Program-made: the position numbers and the translations under genes
The notes under the pieces: model-generated
Database searches by the model: none
Seen by the model: the letters and a program-made list of their open reading frames with translations, nothing else
Told to the model about the DNA's origin: nothing
In this document: one piece after another, positions 1 through 7,987 of the stretch
Layout of the letters: every line of letters begins with the position of its first letter
Position numbering within the stretch: position 1 is the stretch's first letter
Origin: Oleispira sp036960605
GTDB taxonomy: Bacteria; Pseudomonadota; Gammaproteobacteria; Pseudomonadales; Oceanobacteraceae
Length of the DNA stretch: 64,000 nucleotides
NCBI GenBank assembly: GCA_036960605.1
Contig: JBALXI010000005.1
Coordinates: forward strand, 90,027 to 154,026
Direction of reading: 5' to 3'

Positions 1-1029
1 AAAGTATTCGAAGAGTCTGGCTCGACCATGCTACCAAGAATTCTTGAGCAAGCGGTTTACGATTACGCCGAGAAACTATCGAACGAAGTAGATTATGTCG
101 GCGCGGGCACGGTTGAGTTTATTTACAACCTTGACGCTGACGCCATTTACTTTATGGAAATGAATACTCGTTTGCAGGTAGAGCACCCGGTTACTGAAGT
201 CGTTTCAGGAATTGATATCGTCAGCGCGCAATTTGATATTGCCCAAGGCAAAAGCATTGCGAAACTGAAGCCTAAACAAAAAGGCTATGCGATTGAAGTT
301 CGCGTTACTGCCGAAAAGGCCGTTCGCAAAGGCGACATCATTGATTTCGCTCCCTTCCCTGGCACCATTAATGAGTGTGTCTTACCGCCATTAGACCACA
401 TTCAATTAATCACCAGCGCAGGTCCTGGCAAACAGGTTTCACCCTTCTACGACAGCATGATCGTACAAATAATTTGCCATGGTAAAGATCGTGACGATAC
501 CATCGCAAAAATGCGCGACTATCTTGATCAAGTTCGTATTACCGGCGTCTGTACAAACATCATTTTATTAAAACGAATTTTAGACGACAGTATTTTCCAG
601 TTAGGTGATTACGATACCACCTACTTACCGCAGTTCTTAGCGCGTACCGATGGTGATGCCTTGATTGCCGATATGGAAGCCTCTGCTGAACTGAAGAATA
701 ATCAAGTTGACGCTAAAGCGCTGGCGATTGAAGGCTCCGATGAATTGAAAGTGCTTTCACCCAGCACTTGCATCTTCTATGGCTCTGCCTCTCCTACGGA
801 GCCTGCGTTTGCCAAAGAAGGTGAAATCGTCACCATTGAGCAAACACTGTGCTTAATGGAAGCAATGAAGATGTTCAGCCCTCTCAGCCTCAAGCACTTT
901 AATATCCAAGGTACGGAGCTGTATCCCGCTAAGCAGCGTTACCGTATTACACGTATCTTGAATAGTGATGGTCAGCAAGTTAACCAAGGGGATTTACTGT
1001 TTGTAGTTAAACCTGTTTTAGCCGATTAA
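1..1029 (+). CDS. Biotin-dependent acyl-CoA carboxylase alpha subunit, 3' part
   Basis: The frame is open from base 1, so the gene starts upstream. The visible 342 residues hold the end of the biotin carboxylase ATP-grasp domain (motif MNTRLQVEHPVTE, the usual active-site segment), the biotin carboxylase C-terminal domain, and a C-terminal biotinyl domain with EAMKM; the biotinylated lysine codon is at 868-870. The family carboxylates biotin with ATP and bicarbonate for a partner carboxyltransferase. The substrate (acetyl-, propionyl-, methylcrotonyl- or other acyl-CoA) cannot be told without the missing part. Odd: between EAMKM and the closing GDLLFVV strand the biotinyl domain carries roughly a dozen more residues than usual. 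A hairpin terminator follows. Confidence 0.85.
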   Translation, partial: KVFEESGSTMLPRILEQAVYDYAEKLSNEVDYVGAGTVEFIYNLDADAIYFMEMNTRLQVEHPVTEVVSGIDIVSAQFDIAQGKSIAKLKPKQKGYAIEVRVTAEKAVRKGDIIDFAPFPGTINECVLPPLDHIQLITSAGPGKQVSPFYDSMIVQIICHGKDRDDTIAKMRDYLDQVRITGVCTNIILLKRILDDSIFQLGDYDTTYLPQFLARTDGDALIADMEASAELKNNQVDAKALAIEGSDELKVLSPSTCIFYGSASPTEPAFAKEGEIVTIEQTLCLMEAMKMFSPLSLKHFNIQGTELYPAKQRYRITRILNSDGQQVNQGDLLFVVKPVLAD

Positions 1030-1041
1030 TTTAACAGTAAG

Positions 1042-1086
1042 AAAGACGCTTTTTAATATTTAGAGGCGTCTTTTATTAAGCACTTC
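1042..1086 (+). terminator. Rho-independent terminator after the carboxylase gene
   Basis: Stem aaagacgc / gcgtcttt with an AT-rich loop, followed by ttttatt, starting 13 bases after the carboxylase stop. Confidence 0.7.
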
Positions 1087-1092
1087 TCCAAT

Positions 1093-1134
1093 ACTAATCA
1101 TGAACGAGGGTCTTAAACTAAAGTCATGATTAGT
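1093..1134. promoter_or_regulatory. Perfect 11-bp inverted repeat upstream of the LysR gene
   Basis: Arms actaatcatga (1093-1103) and tcatgattagt (1124-1134) are exact inverse complements separated by 20 bases. The right arm lies where the -35 region would be for a tatact -10-like element at 1149-1154, ahead of the LysR start at 1193. It lacks a T-tract, so an operator (possibly autoregulatory) is more likely than a terminator; this is inference. Confidence 0.4.
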
Positions 1135-1192
1135 GCCTTAAAATACATTATACTCTACCTATCTACACCTTTAGTTAGAAAGAGTTAATAGT

Positions 1193-2092
1193 ATGTCCCG
1201 TACTGATGCATTACAAACCTTCACTGCGGTTGTTCGAACCCGTAATTTCACTGCAGCCGCAGACTCCCTCGGAGTCACGCCTTCTGCTATCAGTAAGCAA
1301 ATTAGTGGCCTCGAAGAACGCTTGGGCGTGCGGTTATTAAACCGTACTACCCGCTCTGTTAGCCCCACTGAAGCGGGGCAACTGTTCTATCAGCATTGTG
1401 AAAATATCATTGAATCCATCGCCGAAGCCGAGCGCTTAGTGACCGATTTCGATGTCACGCCAAAAGGCCGATTGCGCATTACCGCCATGGCTAATTTTGG
1501 GCGCCGTGAACTGGCACGCATGCTCAATGATTTCGCCCTTATCTATCCAGACATCAGCTTTGAACTCTATATCAGTGATCGTCCTGTCGATATTGTGCAA
1601 GAAGGATTTGATTTTGCCTTACGTATTGGCACGCAAGAAGACTCACGTTTAATTGCTAAACCCGTCGCTAAGCAACGTATTATGGTCTGTGCTTCTCCTG
1701 CTTATTTGGCGAAATGGGGTACGCCATCAAGCTTTGAAGATATAACCAATCATCGCATGCTGGTCATTGGCAACGCGGAGTATGCTCGTTCAAATTGGCT
1801 GCGAGAGTTTGAAAAATCACATTCTTTTAGTATCAATTCTGTTGAACGAAAATTAACAGTTAATGATATTGATCTCGCGTATGAGGCTTGCTTACAAGGA
1901 ATGGGCATCACGGCTTTACCAAGCTATATTGCCGAACGCCATGTTCGTTCAGGGGAGTTGGTTCATCTGTTTCAGGACGTGGACATTCCAATCAGAACCA
2001 TTAATGCAGTATTTCCACAAAATCGCTATCTATCAACGAAAAGCCGAGCATTTCTCGACTTCGTCACGTCCTATTTTGCCGATTCAGTCTAG
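1193..2092 (+). CDS. LysR-family transcriptional regulator
   Basis: 299 residues, the normal LysR length. The N-terminus carries the winged HTH (about residues 4-60, with FTAAADSLGVTPSAISKQI as the helix-turn-helix), followed by a linker helix and a periplasmic-binding-protein-like effector domain to about residue 295. The HTH and RLLNRTTRSVSPTEAG wing resemble the CrgA/DmlR-like LysR subgroup. It faces away from the carboxylase and converges on the thioesterase gene, so its target is not obvious; LysR proteins often act on their own or a neighbouring promoter. The effector is unknown. Confidence 0.9.
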   Translation: MSRTDALQTFTAVVRTRNFTAAADSLGVTPSAISKQISGLEERLGVRLLNRTTRSVSPTEAGQLFYQHCENIIESIAEAERLVTDFDVTPKGRLRITAMANFGRRELARMLNDFALIYPDISFELYISDRPVDIVQEGFDFALRIGTQEDSRLIAKPVAKQRIMVCASPAYLAKWGTPSSFEDITNHRMLVIGNAEYARSNWLREFEKSHSFSINSVERKLTVNDIDLAYEACLQGMGITALPSYIAERHVRSGELVHLFQDVDIPIRTINAVFPQNRYLSTKSRAFLDFVTSYFADSV

Positions 2093-2117
2093 CTAACGTC
2101 TATCTCAGAAGCTTCCC

Positions 2118-2148
2118 GTTAAGTGAAGACTATTGCTCTTCACTTAAC
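2118..2148. terminator. Bidirectional hairpin between convergent LysR and thioesterase genes
   Basis: Perfect 12-bp stem gttaagtgaaga / tcttcacttaac with a 7-base loop. It lies 25 bases after the LysR stop and overlaps the last codons of the minus-strand thioesterase gene. T-tracts are weak. Confidence 0.5.
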
Positions 2149-2603
2149 TTGGCTTGTTTTTCCAGCGCCTGCGTTTTGTGCACGAGTATAGAATCGGTGA
2201 ATTTCTTCGGGATTCTGGCAATCTTTCGCTCATCATAATCAAAGAATACAATACCCGTCTTAGCCATTGTCACCAAACGTCCTTCATCGGCACACGTCAC
2301 ACGATAAATAAAATCACAGCCGTATTTATTAAAGTCGTTAATGCCCACTTCAAACTTTAGGTTTTCACCGACAAATGATTCAGATTTAAACTCGACCATT
2401 AAATCGGTCACCATCAGACCCAAACCACCAATATTGAACTCACTAAAACCCATGCTGCGTAAAAAACGTAATCGAGCCTCATGCAGAAGCGATACCATGC
2501 TGTCATTACCTACATGGTTGCCATAATTTATTTCTGTTACCCGCACATCCAAAACAGTTTCAAAGGTAAATGCTTCTGGAAGTACTAATTTAACTCTTGC
2601 CAC
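2130..2603 (-). CDS. Hotdog-fold acyl-CoA thioesterase-like protein
   Basis: 157 residues, with the single-domain 4HBT/FadM-type hotdog layout: VRVTEINYGNHVGND near residues 22-36, then the long helix SLLHEARLRFLRSMGF and the sheet MVEFKSESFVGENLKFEVG. Such enzymes hydrolyse acyl-CoA or acyl-ACP thioesters in the cytoplasm. In FadM/YbgC-type enzymes the first motif holds a catalytic Asp; here that position appears to be Asn in INYGNH, which I recall as a trait of a related proteobacterial subfamily rather than a mutation. The Glu of LHEAR could serve instead. Substrate unknown. Confidence 0.75.
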   Translation of the reverse strand: MARVKLVLPEAFTFETVLDVRVTEINYGNHVGNDSMVSLLHEARLRFLRSMGFSEFNIGGLGLMVTDLMVEFKSESFVGENLKFEVGINDFNKYGCDFIYRVTCADEGRLVTMAKTGIVFFDYDERKIARIPKKFTDSILVHKTQALEKQAKLSEEQ

Positions 2604-2794
2604 TGAACTCTCTCAACTATTTAGAATCGAAGCTATATGAATCACCGCTATACAGATGGATGCAGATACCTTAGCATCAAGGGTATAGTTTTAATGGTAT
2701 AGCTTAAAAAGGTGCGCATAATAGCCTTGCGGGTATAAGCTCTACAATCTAATATTGATATTATATTGGTAATGTTTTGTTAATAAGAATTGAT

Positions 2795-4975
2795 ATGAAA
2801 AAAACACGTTCAGCATTTGTAACAACCAGCGCTTTATTGTCTCTATCACTATTCGCTGCATTCCCTGTTTCAGCTACGATTCCTACCGCTGAAATTGACG
2901 CACCTTTTCAGGCGCGAGAATACACTCCGAAACAAGTGACAACATCGAAACAGAGCTTGCATCAGTTACTCGGGCGTCATTACGAAAAGCAACGCTTAGA
3001 CGATGACCTTTCCGGAAAAATCTATGATTTATACTTAGAATCAATGGACGGTACTCGCAGCTACTTTTTAGCCAGTGATATTGAAGAGTTTGAACAATAT
3101 CGTTTCAAACTCGATGATGGCCTAATTAAAGGCAATCTCAACGCCCCTTTTGTTATGTATAATCGACTACAACAGCGTGTTACTGAACGCCTGTCGTTTT
3201 TACTAAAACAGCTGCCTGAAAAAGCTAAGAAATACAATTTTAGTAAAAATGAGCAGCTGAGTCTTGACCGTGAAAATGTCGAGTGGTCAAAAAGCATGCA
3301 AGAACTAGATGATTTATGGCGTAAGCGTCTTAAAAACTCTATTTTGAATCTTCGTCTTGCCGATAAAGAAGATGACGATATCTATGAGTTATTGAGCAAG
3401 CGTTATCATAATCAATTAAACCGAACGCACCTCGCCAACGAAGACGATGGCTTTCAGGTTTATATGAATGCGGTCACTCACGCGTTCGATCCCCATACTG
3501 CCTATTTCTCTCCTCGTAATACGGAGAACTTCAATATTAATATGAGCCTATCCCTGCAAGGTATTGGCGCGGTATTACAAACTGAAGATGAACATACCAA
3601 GGTCGTTCGTTTGGTTCCTGCCGGCCCTGCCGATAAAGCAGGCCAACTGCAAACAGCCGATAAGATTACCGGCGTGGGTCAAGGCGAAGAAGAAATTGTC
3701 GATGTTATCGGCTGGCGTTTAGATGAAGTTGTTGATTTAATTCGCGGCGCAAAAGGCACTACCGTTCGTTTAGAGATAATTCCATCCGAAGCTAATGATT
3801 TGAAAACTAAAATCATCAATATTGTTCGTGATGAAGTAAAACTCGAAGAGCAGTCTGCGCAAAAAGAGATCATCGAGATTCCTCAAGGTGATAAGACCTT
3901 GAAAATTGGGGTTATTGATATCCCAACGTTCTACATAGATTTCCAAGGTCGCCAAGAAGGTAAAAAAGACTTTAAGAGCACGACCCGTGATGTTGAAAGA
4001 CTGGTTAACGAACTTAAAGAAGATAATGTTGAAGGCATCATCATCGATCTGCGAAATAACGGCGGTGGTTCTTTAGATGAAGCATTGAATCTAACCGATC
4101 TCTTTATTGATCGTGGCCCAGTGGTTCAAGTGCGTTATTCCAATGGTTACGTGCAAGTTTTACCTGAACCGAAAAACCAGAAGCCAGGTATTGTTTATGA
4201 CGGCCCTATTGCCGTATTAACCAACCGCTTGAGCGCTTCGGCTTCAGAAATTTTTGCCGGTGCTATCCAAGATTACGGTCGCGGCATTATTGTCGGTGGC
4301 CAAACCTTTGGTAAAGGCACAGTACAATCGGTATTACCGCTTGAACATGGGCAGCTGAAACTGACGCAAGCTAAGTTCTATCGCGTATCAGGCGACAGCA
4401 CACAGCATCAAGGGGTTATTCCTGACATTCTTTTCCCTTCACTATTCGATAAAGAAAAAATCGGTGAGAGCGCGCTCGACGAAGCCCTCGCTTGGGATAC
4501 TATCCGCCCTGCTGGCTATCAAGCAAAGCGTGACTTCCAGCAATGGTTGCCGGTATTACGTGAGAATCACCAAAACCGAATAGAGACTAATCCAGACTTC
4601 ATTTATCTTCATAATCAAAAAGATTTAATGACTGAACTACGTCAGCGCACGGATATCACGTTGAACGAAAAGCAGCGTAAACAAGAACGTGAAGATAATG
4701 AGAGCCAACGCTTAGCCATTGAAAATACTCGTCGTAAAGCAAAAGGCATGGAACTTTTGACCGAGCTGAAAAGTGACGAGAAGAAAAAAGACGATAAAGC
4801 TAAAGATGGCGATGACAAAGACAGTAAAGGCAAAGACAGTAAAGACGAAGAAGATGAAAAGAAAGAAGCCGATGCTTTATTGCTTGAAACTGGAAAAATA
4901 CTGACTGACTTAATGAGCTTGAGCCAAAATTCAGCCGCTGAATTACAGCAAGCCCAGCAACAAACAAAACAGTAA
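2795..4975 (+). CDS. prc: Tail-specific periplasmic protease Prc (Tsp)
   Basis: 726 residues from the ATG at 2795, which gives a clean signal peptide (MKKTRSAFVTT to PVSA); the in-frame TTG 18 bases upstream adds a charged leader and is less likely. Order: signal peptide, Prc N-terminal helical domain, PDZ domain (about 245-335), S41 protease core, C-terminal DUF3340-like part. By alignment from memory with E. coli Prc, the catalytic residues are Ser482 (in RLSASASE), Asp493 and Lys507 (FGKGTV). It degrades proteins with nonpolar C-termini and trims penicillin-binding protein 3 in the periplasm. Odd: a long Lys/Asp-rich stretch near residues 655-695. Confidence 0.95.
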   Translation: MKKTRSAFVTTSALLSLSLFAAFPVSATIPTAEIDAPFQAREYTPKQVTTSKQSLHQLLGRHYEKQRLDDDLSGKIYDLYLESMDGTRSYFLASDIEEFEQYRFKLDDGLIKGNLNAPFVMYNRLQQRVTERLSFLLKQLPEKAKKYNFSKNEQLSLDRENVEWSKSMQELDDLWRKRLKNSILNLRLADKEDDDIYELLSKRYHNQLNRTHLANEDDGFQVYMNAVTHAFDPHTAYFSPRNTENFNINMSLSLQGIGAVLQTEDEHTKVVRLVPAGPADKAGQLQTADKITGVGQGEEEIVDVIGWRLDEVVDLIRGAKGTTVRLEIIPSEANDLKTKIINIVRDEVKLEEQSAQKEIIEIPQGDKTLKIGVIDIPTFYIDFQGRQEGKKDFKSTTRDVERLVNELKEDNVEGIIIDLRNNGGGSLDEALNLTDLFIDRGPVVQVRYSNGYVQVLPEPKNQKPGIVYDGPIAVLTNRLSASASEIFAGAIQDYGRGIIVGGQTFGKGTVQSVLPLEHGQLKLTQAKFYRVSGDSTQHQGVIPDILFPSLFDKEKIGESALDEALAWDTIRPAGYQAKRDFQQWLPVLRENHQNRIETNPDFIYLHNQKDLMTELRQRTDITLNEKQRKQEREDNESQRLAIENTRRKAKGMELLTELKSDEKKKDDKAKDGDDKDSKGKDSKDEEDEKKEADALLLETGKILTDLMSLSQNSAAELQQAQQQTKQ

Positions 4976-5010
4976 ATACTCACTAAAAGATCGACTATTT
5001 AGGCTGCACA

Positions 5011-5041
5011 TCACCGCACTTTAACCTTTAAAGTGCGGTGA
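5011..5041 (+). terminator. Terminator-type hairpin after prc
   Basis: 14-bp perfect stem tcaccgcactttaa / ttaaagtgcggtga around a 3-base loop, 36 bases after the prc stop; followed by ctttcaaac, a weak T-tract. Since yajG converges from the right, it may serve both strands. Confidence 0.6.
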
Positions 5042-5092
5042 CTTTCAAACTGCTCTTACTCTGAACCTGCAACAACTTTCAAACCACTAAGA

Positions 5093-5683
5093 CTATAAAC
5101 CTAAAGCCTTACTTACCTGCGGCTGGCTCATCATATGCAGCCATAGCTTATCAATACTCTGATTGATCCATTCTTCGTTATACCCTACTCGCGGCGACGT
5201 AATGACACTGCGCTGTTCATTCAAGGTAAATGGCTGTGACGTTTCAAAGGAGTCGTTATCAATCGATAGCGTTAAGGCCATGGCAAGCTGACATTGGCTC
5301 ACCCACAGTCCGTCATTGCACTGATAATCAAACGTCTCAATCGCCAAATCCACTTTTAACGGTTCAAAAGGACTACTGCCGCCAAAACCTAACTGCTGCA
5401 AACTGTTCTGCATCTTAGTTTGCAACGCTTGTTGTAAGCTTGGTTTCGCTAATAGTGGTGCCTGATCCGGCTGTGTACCGCCTCGAGATCCCAACTGCTC
5501 AGTATCTTCGCGTAAATCCCGTACTCGCACTAACGCACTGCGGCCCAACTGAGTTGAGCTGGTATCCAACGGACTACTGGTCTGTAAATTAATCATTTGC
5601 GGTGATAAAGCACAGCCACTGCTTAGCAAGATGGATGTTGCCAACGTACCGGCCAGCAAAGGTGATGCGATGCGCTTAAGCAT
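5093..5683 (-). CDS. yajG: YajG-family outer-membrane-type lipoprotein
   Basis: 196 residues. A lipoprotein signal ends in LLSSGC (Cys26 is the likely lipidated residue), followed by SPQMINLQ, which resembles the start of mature YajG. The rest is a small conserved periplasmic domain with the RVRDLRE pattern seen in the family. Function is unknown; E. coli YajG lies next to ampG. Here the gene overlaps the end of yaaA by 8 bases, so the two are probably cotranscribed. Confidence 0.75.
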   Translation of the reverse strand: MLKRIASPLLAGTLATSILLSSGCALSPQMINLQTSSPLDTSSTQLGRSALVRVRDLREDTEQLGSRGGTQPDQAPLLAKPSLQQALQTKMQNSLQQLGFGGSSPFEPLKVDLAIETFDYQCNDGLWVSQCQLAMALTLSIDNDSFETSQPFTLNEQRSVITSPRVGYNEEWINQSIDKLWLHMMSQPQVSKALGL

Positions 5684-6464
5684 TGGCCAACTCCTGCTCT
5701 GAACGTTTGAAGGTTAATGTCTGTGCATCAGACTCCGCCGCGACAAACCGATAACCAGCTACATCAAACTCACACAGCTGTTTAACACTGCTTACTTTAT
5801 TCTTGATAATGTACGCCGCCATTAAGCCACGGGCTTTTTTCGCGTAAAAACTGATGATTTTATACTGACCGTTCTTTTCATCTTTAAAGACTGGCGTAAT
5901 CAACTCGGCATTTAACTGCTTAGCCTTAACCGCTTTAAAGTATTCATTTGAGGCGAGGTTCACCAAAATTTTACTATTACTTAACGCTAAGCGCTGGTTG
6001 ATCGCATCGGTAATGATCGATCCCCAAAAGGTATACAAGTTAGCGCCTCGGGTATTGCCGAACTTAGTGCCCATTTCCAAACGATACGGCTGGATTAAAT
6101 CAAGTGGGCGTAACAAGCCGTAAAGTCCCGATAAAATGCCTAAGTGTGATTGTGCATAAGAGAAATGATCTGCCGTAAACGACTCTGCATCCAAACCGGT
6201 GTAAACGTCGCCCTTAAACGCCAGTACTGCAGCTTTTGAGTTACCTTGGTCAAACGGTAGGCACCAATCATGATAGCGCTGCACATTAAGCTCAGATAGC
6301 TTACTGCTCAATTTCATCAAAGCACTGATGTCATCGGGTGATTGTAATTTAAGCTGATCAATTAATTCCGCAGAATGATCTAGGAACTCCCCTTGCGTAT
6401 GGACATCTGTAACCGCAGGAGTTTCAAAATCAAGAGTTTTGGCAGGTGAAATAAGCGTTAACAT
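5676..6464 (-). CDS. yaaA: Peroxide stress protein YaaA (DUF328)
   Basis: 262 residues from the ATG at 6464; the family starts at MLTLISPAKTLDFE, so the in-frame TTG four codons upstream is not favoured. The conserved GDVYTGLDA, LSGLYGLLRPLD, YRLEMGT and NLASNEYFKAV segments all match YaaA. In E. coli YaaA limits intracellular free iron and DNA damage under peroxide stress; the protein binds DNA in vitro. First gene of a two-gene unit with yajG. Confidence 0.95.
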   Translation of the reverse strand: MLTLISPAKTLDFETPAVTDVHTQGEFLDHSAELIDQLKLQSPDDISALMKLSSKLSELNVQRYHDWCLPFDQGNSKAAVLAFKGDVYTGLDAESFTADHFSYAQSHLGILSGLYGLLRPLDLIQPYRLEMGTKFGNTRGANLYTFWGSIITDAINQRLALSNSKILVNLASNEYFKAVKAKQLNAELITPVFKDEKNGQYKIISFYAKKARGLMAAYIIKNKVSSVKQLCEFDVAGYRFVAAESDAQTLTFKRSEQELANA

Positions 6465-6616
6465 AATAAAAATCAATTATTCTGAATGAAGCCATATCAT
6501 ACCTAGCTTTAAAGACATTTTAAATCAGCCTCTATTGCCAATGAGGAATCAACAGAATGGCGTAGTCTGTAGAAAGTGAAATATTTATTAGAAGATTCTA
6601 TAAAGGGTTCAACAAG

Positions 6617-7954
6617 ATGGCATCATTTTCATTCGGAATGAAACTCCAAGGGTTAGCACTGGGTTTAGCCAGTCGCTTTGCAGCGCACCCTCTCGTTCAA
6701 AAATACGGCCTAGCAAAACCGGCAGAGAAACTGGCCTATATTTCAACCAAAAAAGGTTTTCAGTTAATTCAACAAGGATTGGCGAAAAAGAGTTTGGGGA
6801 ATAAAAACGGCCTCAAGGCATTGCCCTCTCCTCCGCCTTTATTTGATCTAACGCTGTCTGACGAACAGCAAATGATTCGCGATAGTGTGAAAGCCTACGC
6901 TGAAAACAATATCCGTCCATTGGCATTGGCCGCAGATGAACAAGCAAAATTACCCGAGTCACTGCTGCAAGACTGCCAAGAACTCGGTTTAAATTACTTT
7001 TCCATACCCGAAAGCCTTGGTGGTGCTGGCCAGCTTTCACCGATGACCAGTGTTTTAATTGCAGAAGACCTCGCTTGGGGAGATTTTTCTCTCGCCTTTG
7101 CCATTCTGGCATCGACATCCGTCACCAATACCCTTAGCCGTTGGGGTAATAAAAAGCAACAAGCACTGTGGCTGCCTAAGTTTTGTGCAGACCTCTCTAC
7201 CAGCAAAGAGACTTTCAATGCCGCTATTGCCGTGCAAGAACCGCAGCCGTTGTTCAATAGCGACCTATTGACTACCAGCGCCAAGCAGAACAAAAAAGGC
7301 TATCTGCTGAACGGTACTAAGTCTCTCGTTCCTTTAGCAGGAACAGCCAACCTCTATCTCGTCGCCGCGCAATTTAAAGGTAAAAATGAAGTTTTCATCG
7401 TGCCTGCCAATGCCCAAGGTGTATCTTTTAAATCAAGCCCAGCGATGGGTTTACGCAGTGCTGAAGTCGGCATACTGCAGTTCGATAAAGTCCAGCTCGA
7501 TAAAGACGCTTTGTTAGGTGCGGGTAATGCCGCGCATAATCAATTTAATTATGAAAACTTCATTGATAGCAGCCACTTATCTTGGTGTGCCATGGCCATC
7601 GGCTGCTGCCAGTCGGCGTTGGATTACTTGATCCCTTACGTTAACGAGCGCTATGCCTTTGGTGAGCCTATTAGTCACCGCCAATCTGTTGCCTTTATGA
7701 TTGCTAATATGAAGATCGAAATTGAAAGCATGCGCCTTTTAGTTTGGAAAGCTGCCAGCCGTTTTGAGCGCGGCGAAGATTTTCATCGTGATGCCTTTTT
7801 AGCCCATCATTTATGCATGGAAAAGAGCATGGAAATTGGCACCAATGCCGTACAACTACTCGGTGGCCACGGTTTCACCAAAGAGCACCCCGCTGAGCGT
7901 TGGTATCGTGATTTGCGTGTACTTTCTGTCATTAACGGCGGCTTACAGCTGTAA
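6617..7954 (+). CDS. Acyl-CoA dehydrogenase-like protein lacking the catalytic Glu
   Basis: 445 residues. A basic, amphipathic N-terminal extension of about 75 residues precedes a standard acyl-CoA dehydrogenase fold (SDEQQMIRDSVKAYAEN, then the FAD-binding middle domain, then RYAFGEPISHRQSVAFMIA and LLGGHGFTKEHPAERWYRD). The C-terminus reads VINGGLQL and stops. In the family this place is IYEGTxxIQ with the catalytic Glu; here it is Asn440, and the alternative Glu position of isovaleryl-CoA dehydrogenase appears to be Ser. It may therefore be a non-catalytic partner of the next gene. First gene of a three-gene operon with a second dehydrogenase and an acyl-CoA synthetase. Confidence 0.85.
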   Translation: MASFSFGMKLQGLALGLASRFAAHPLVQKYGLAKPAEKLAYISTKKGFQLIQQGLAKKSLGNKNGLKALPSPPPLFDLTLSDEQQMIRDSVKAYAENNIRPLALAADEQAKLPESLLQDCQELGLNYFSIPESLGGAGQLSPMTSVLIAEDLAWGDFSLAFAILASTSVTNTLSRWGNKKQQALWLPKFCADLSTSKETFNAAIAVQEPQPLFNSDLLTTSAKQNKKGYLLNGTKSLVPLAGTANLYLVAAQFKGKNEVFIVPANAQGVSFKSSPAMGLRSAEVGILQFDKVQLDKDALLGAGNAAHNQFNYENFIDSSHLSWCAMAIGCCQSALDYLIPYVNERYAFGEPISHRQSVAFMIANMKIEIESMRLLVWKAASRFERGEDFHRDAFLAHHLCMEKSMEIGTNAVQLLGGHGFTKEHPAERWYRDLRVLSVINGGLQL

Positions 7955-7987
7955 TTTTTAGGAACCACCTATTTTTAGGAGCCAACT
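7954..7987 (+). repeat. Tandem 17-bp duplication carrying the ribosome-binding site
   Basis: 7954-7970 and 7971-7987 match at 15 of 17 positions (core atttttagga). Each copy holds an AGGA Shine-Dalgarno element; the second is correctly placed for the ATG at 7988. It fills the gap between the two dehydrogenase genes. Confidence 0.6.

Noticed and set aside
4642..4983. Long minus-strand open frame rich in Ser and Phe opposite the end of prc
   Set aside because: It mirrors the Lys/Asp-rich tail of prc, and its Ser/Leu/Phe composition is what antisense of that tail gives; no ribosome site or family.
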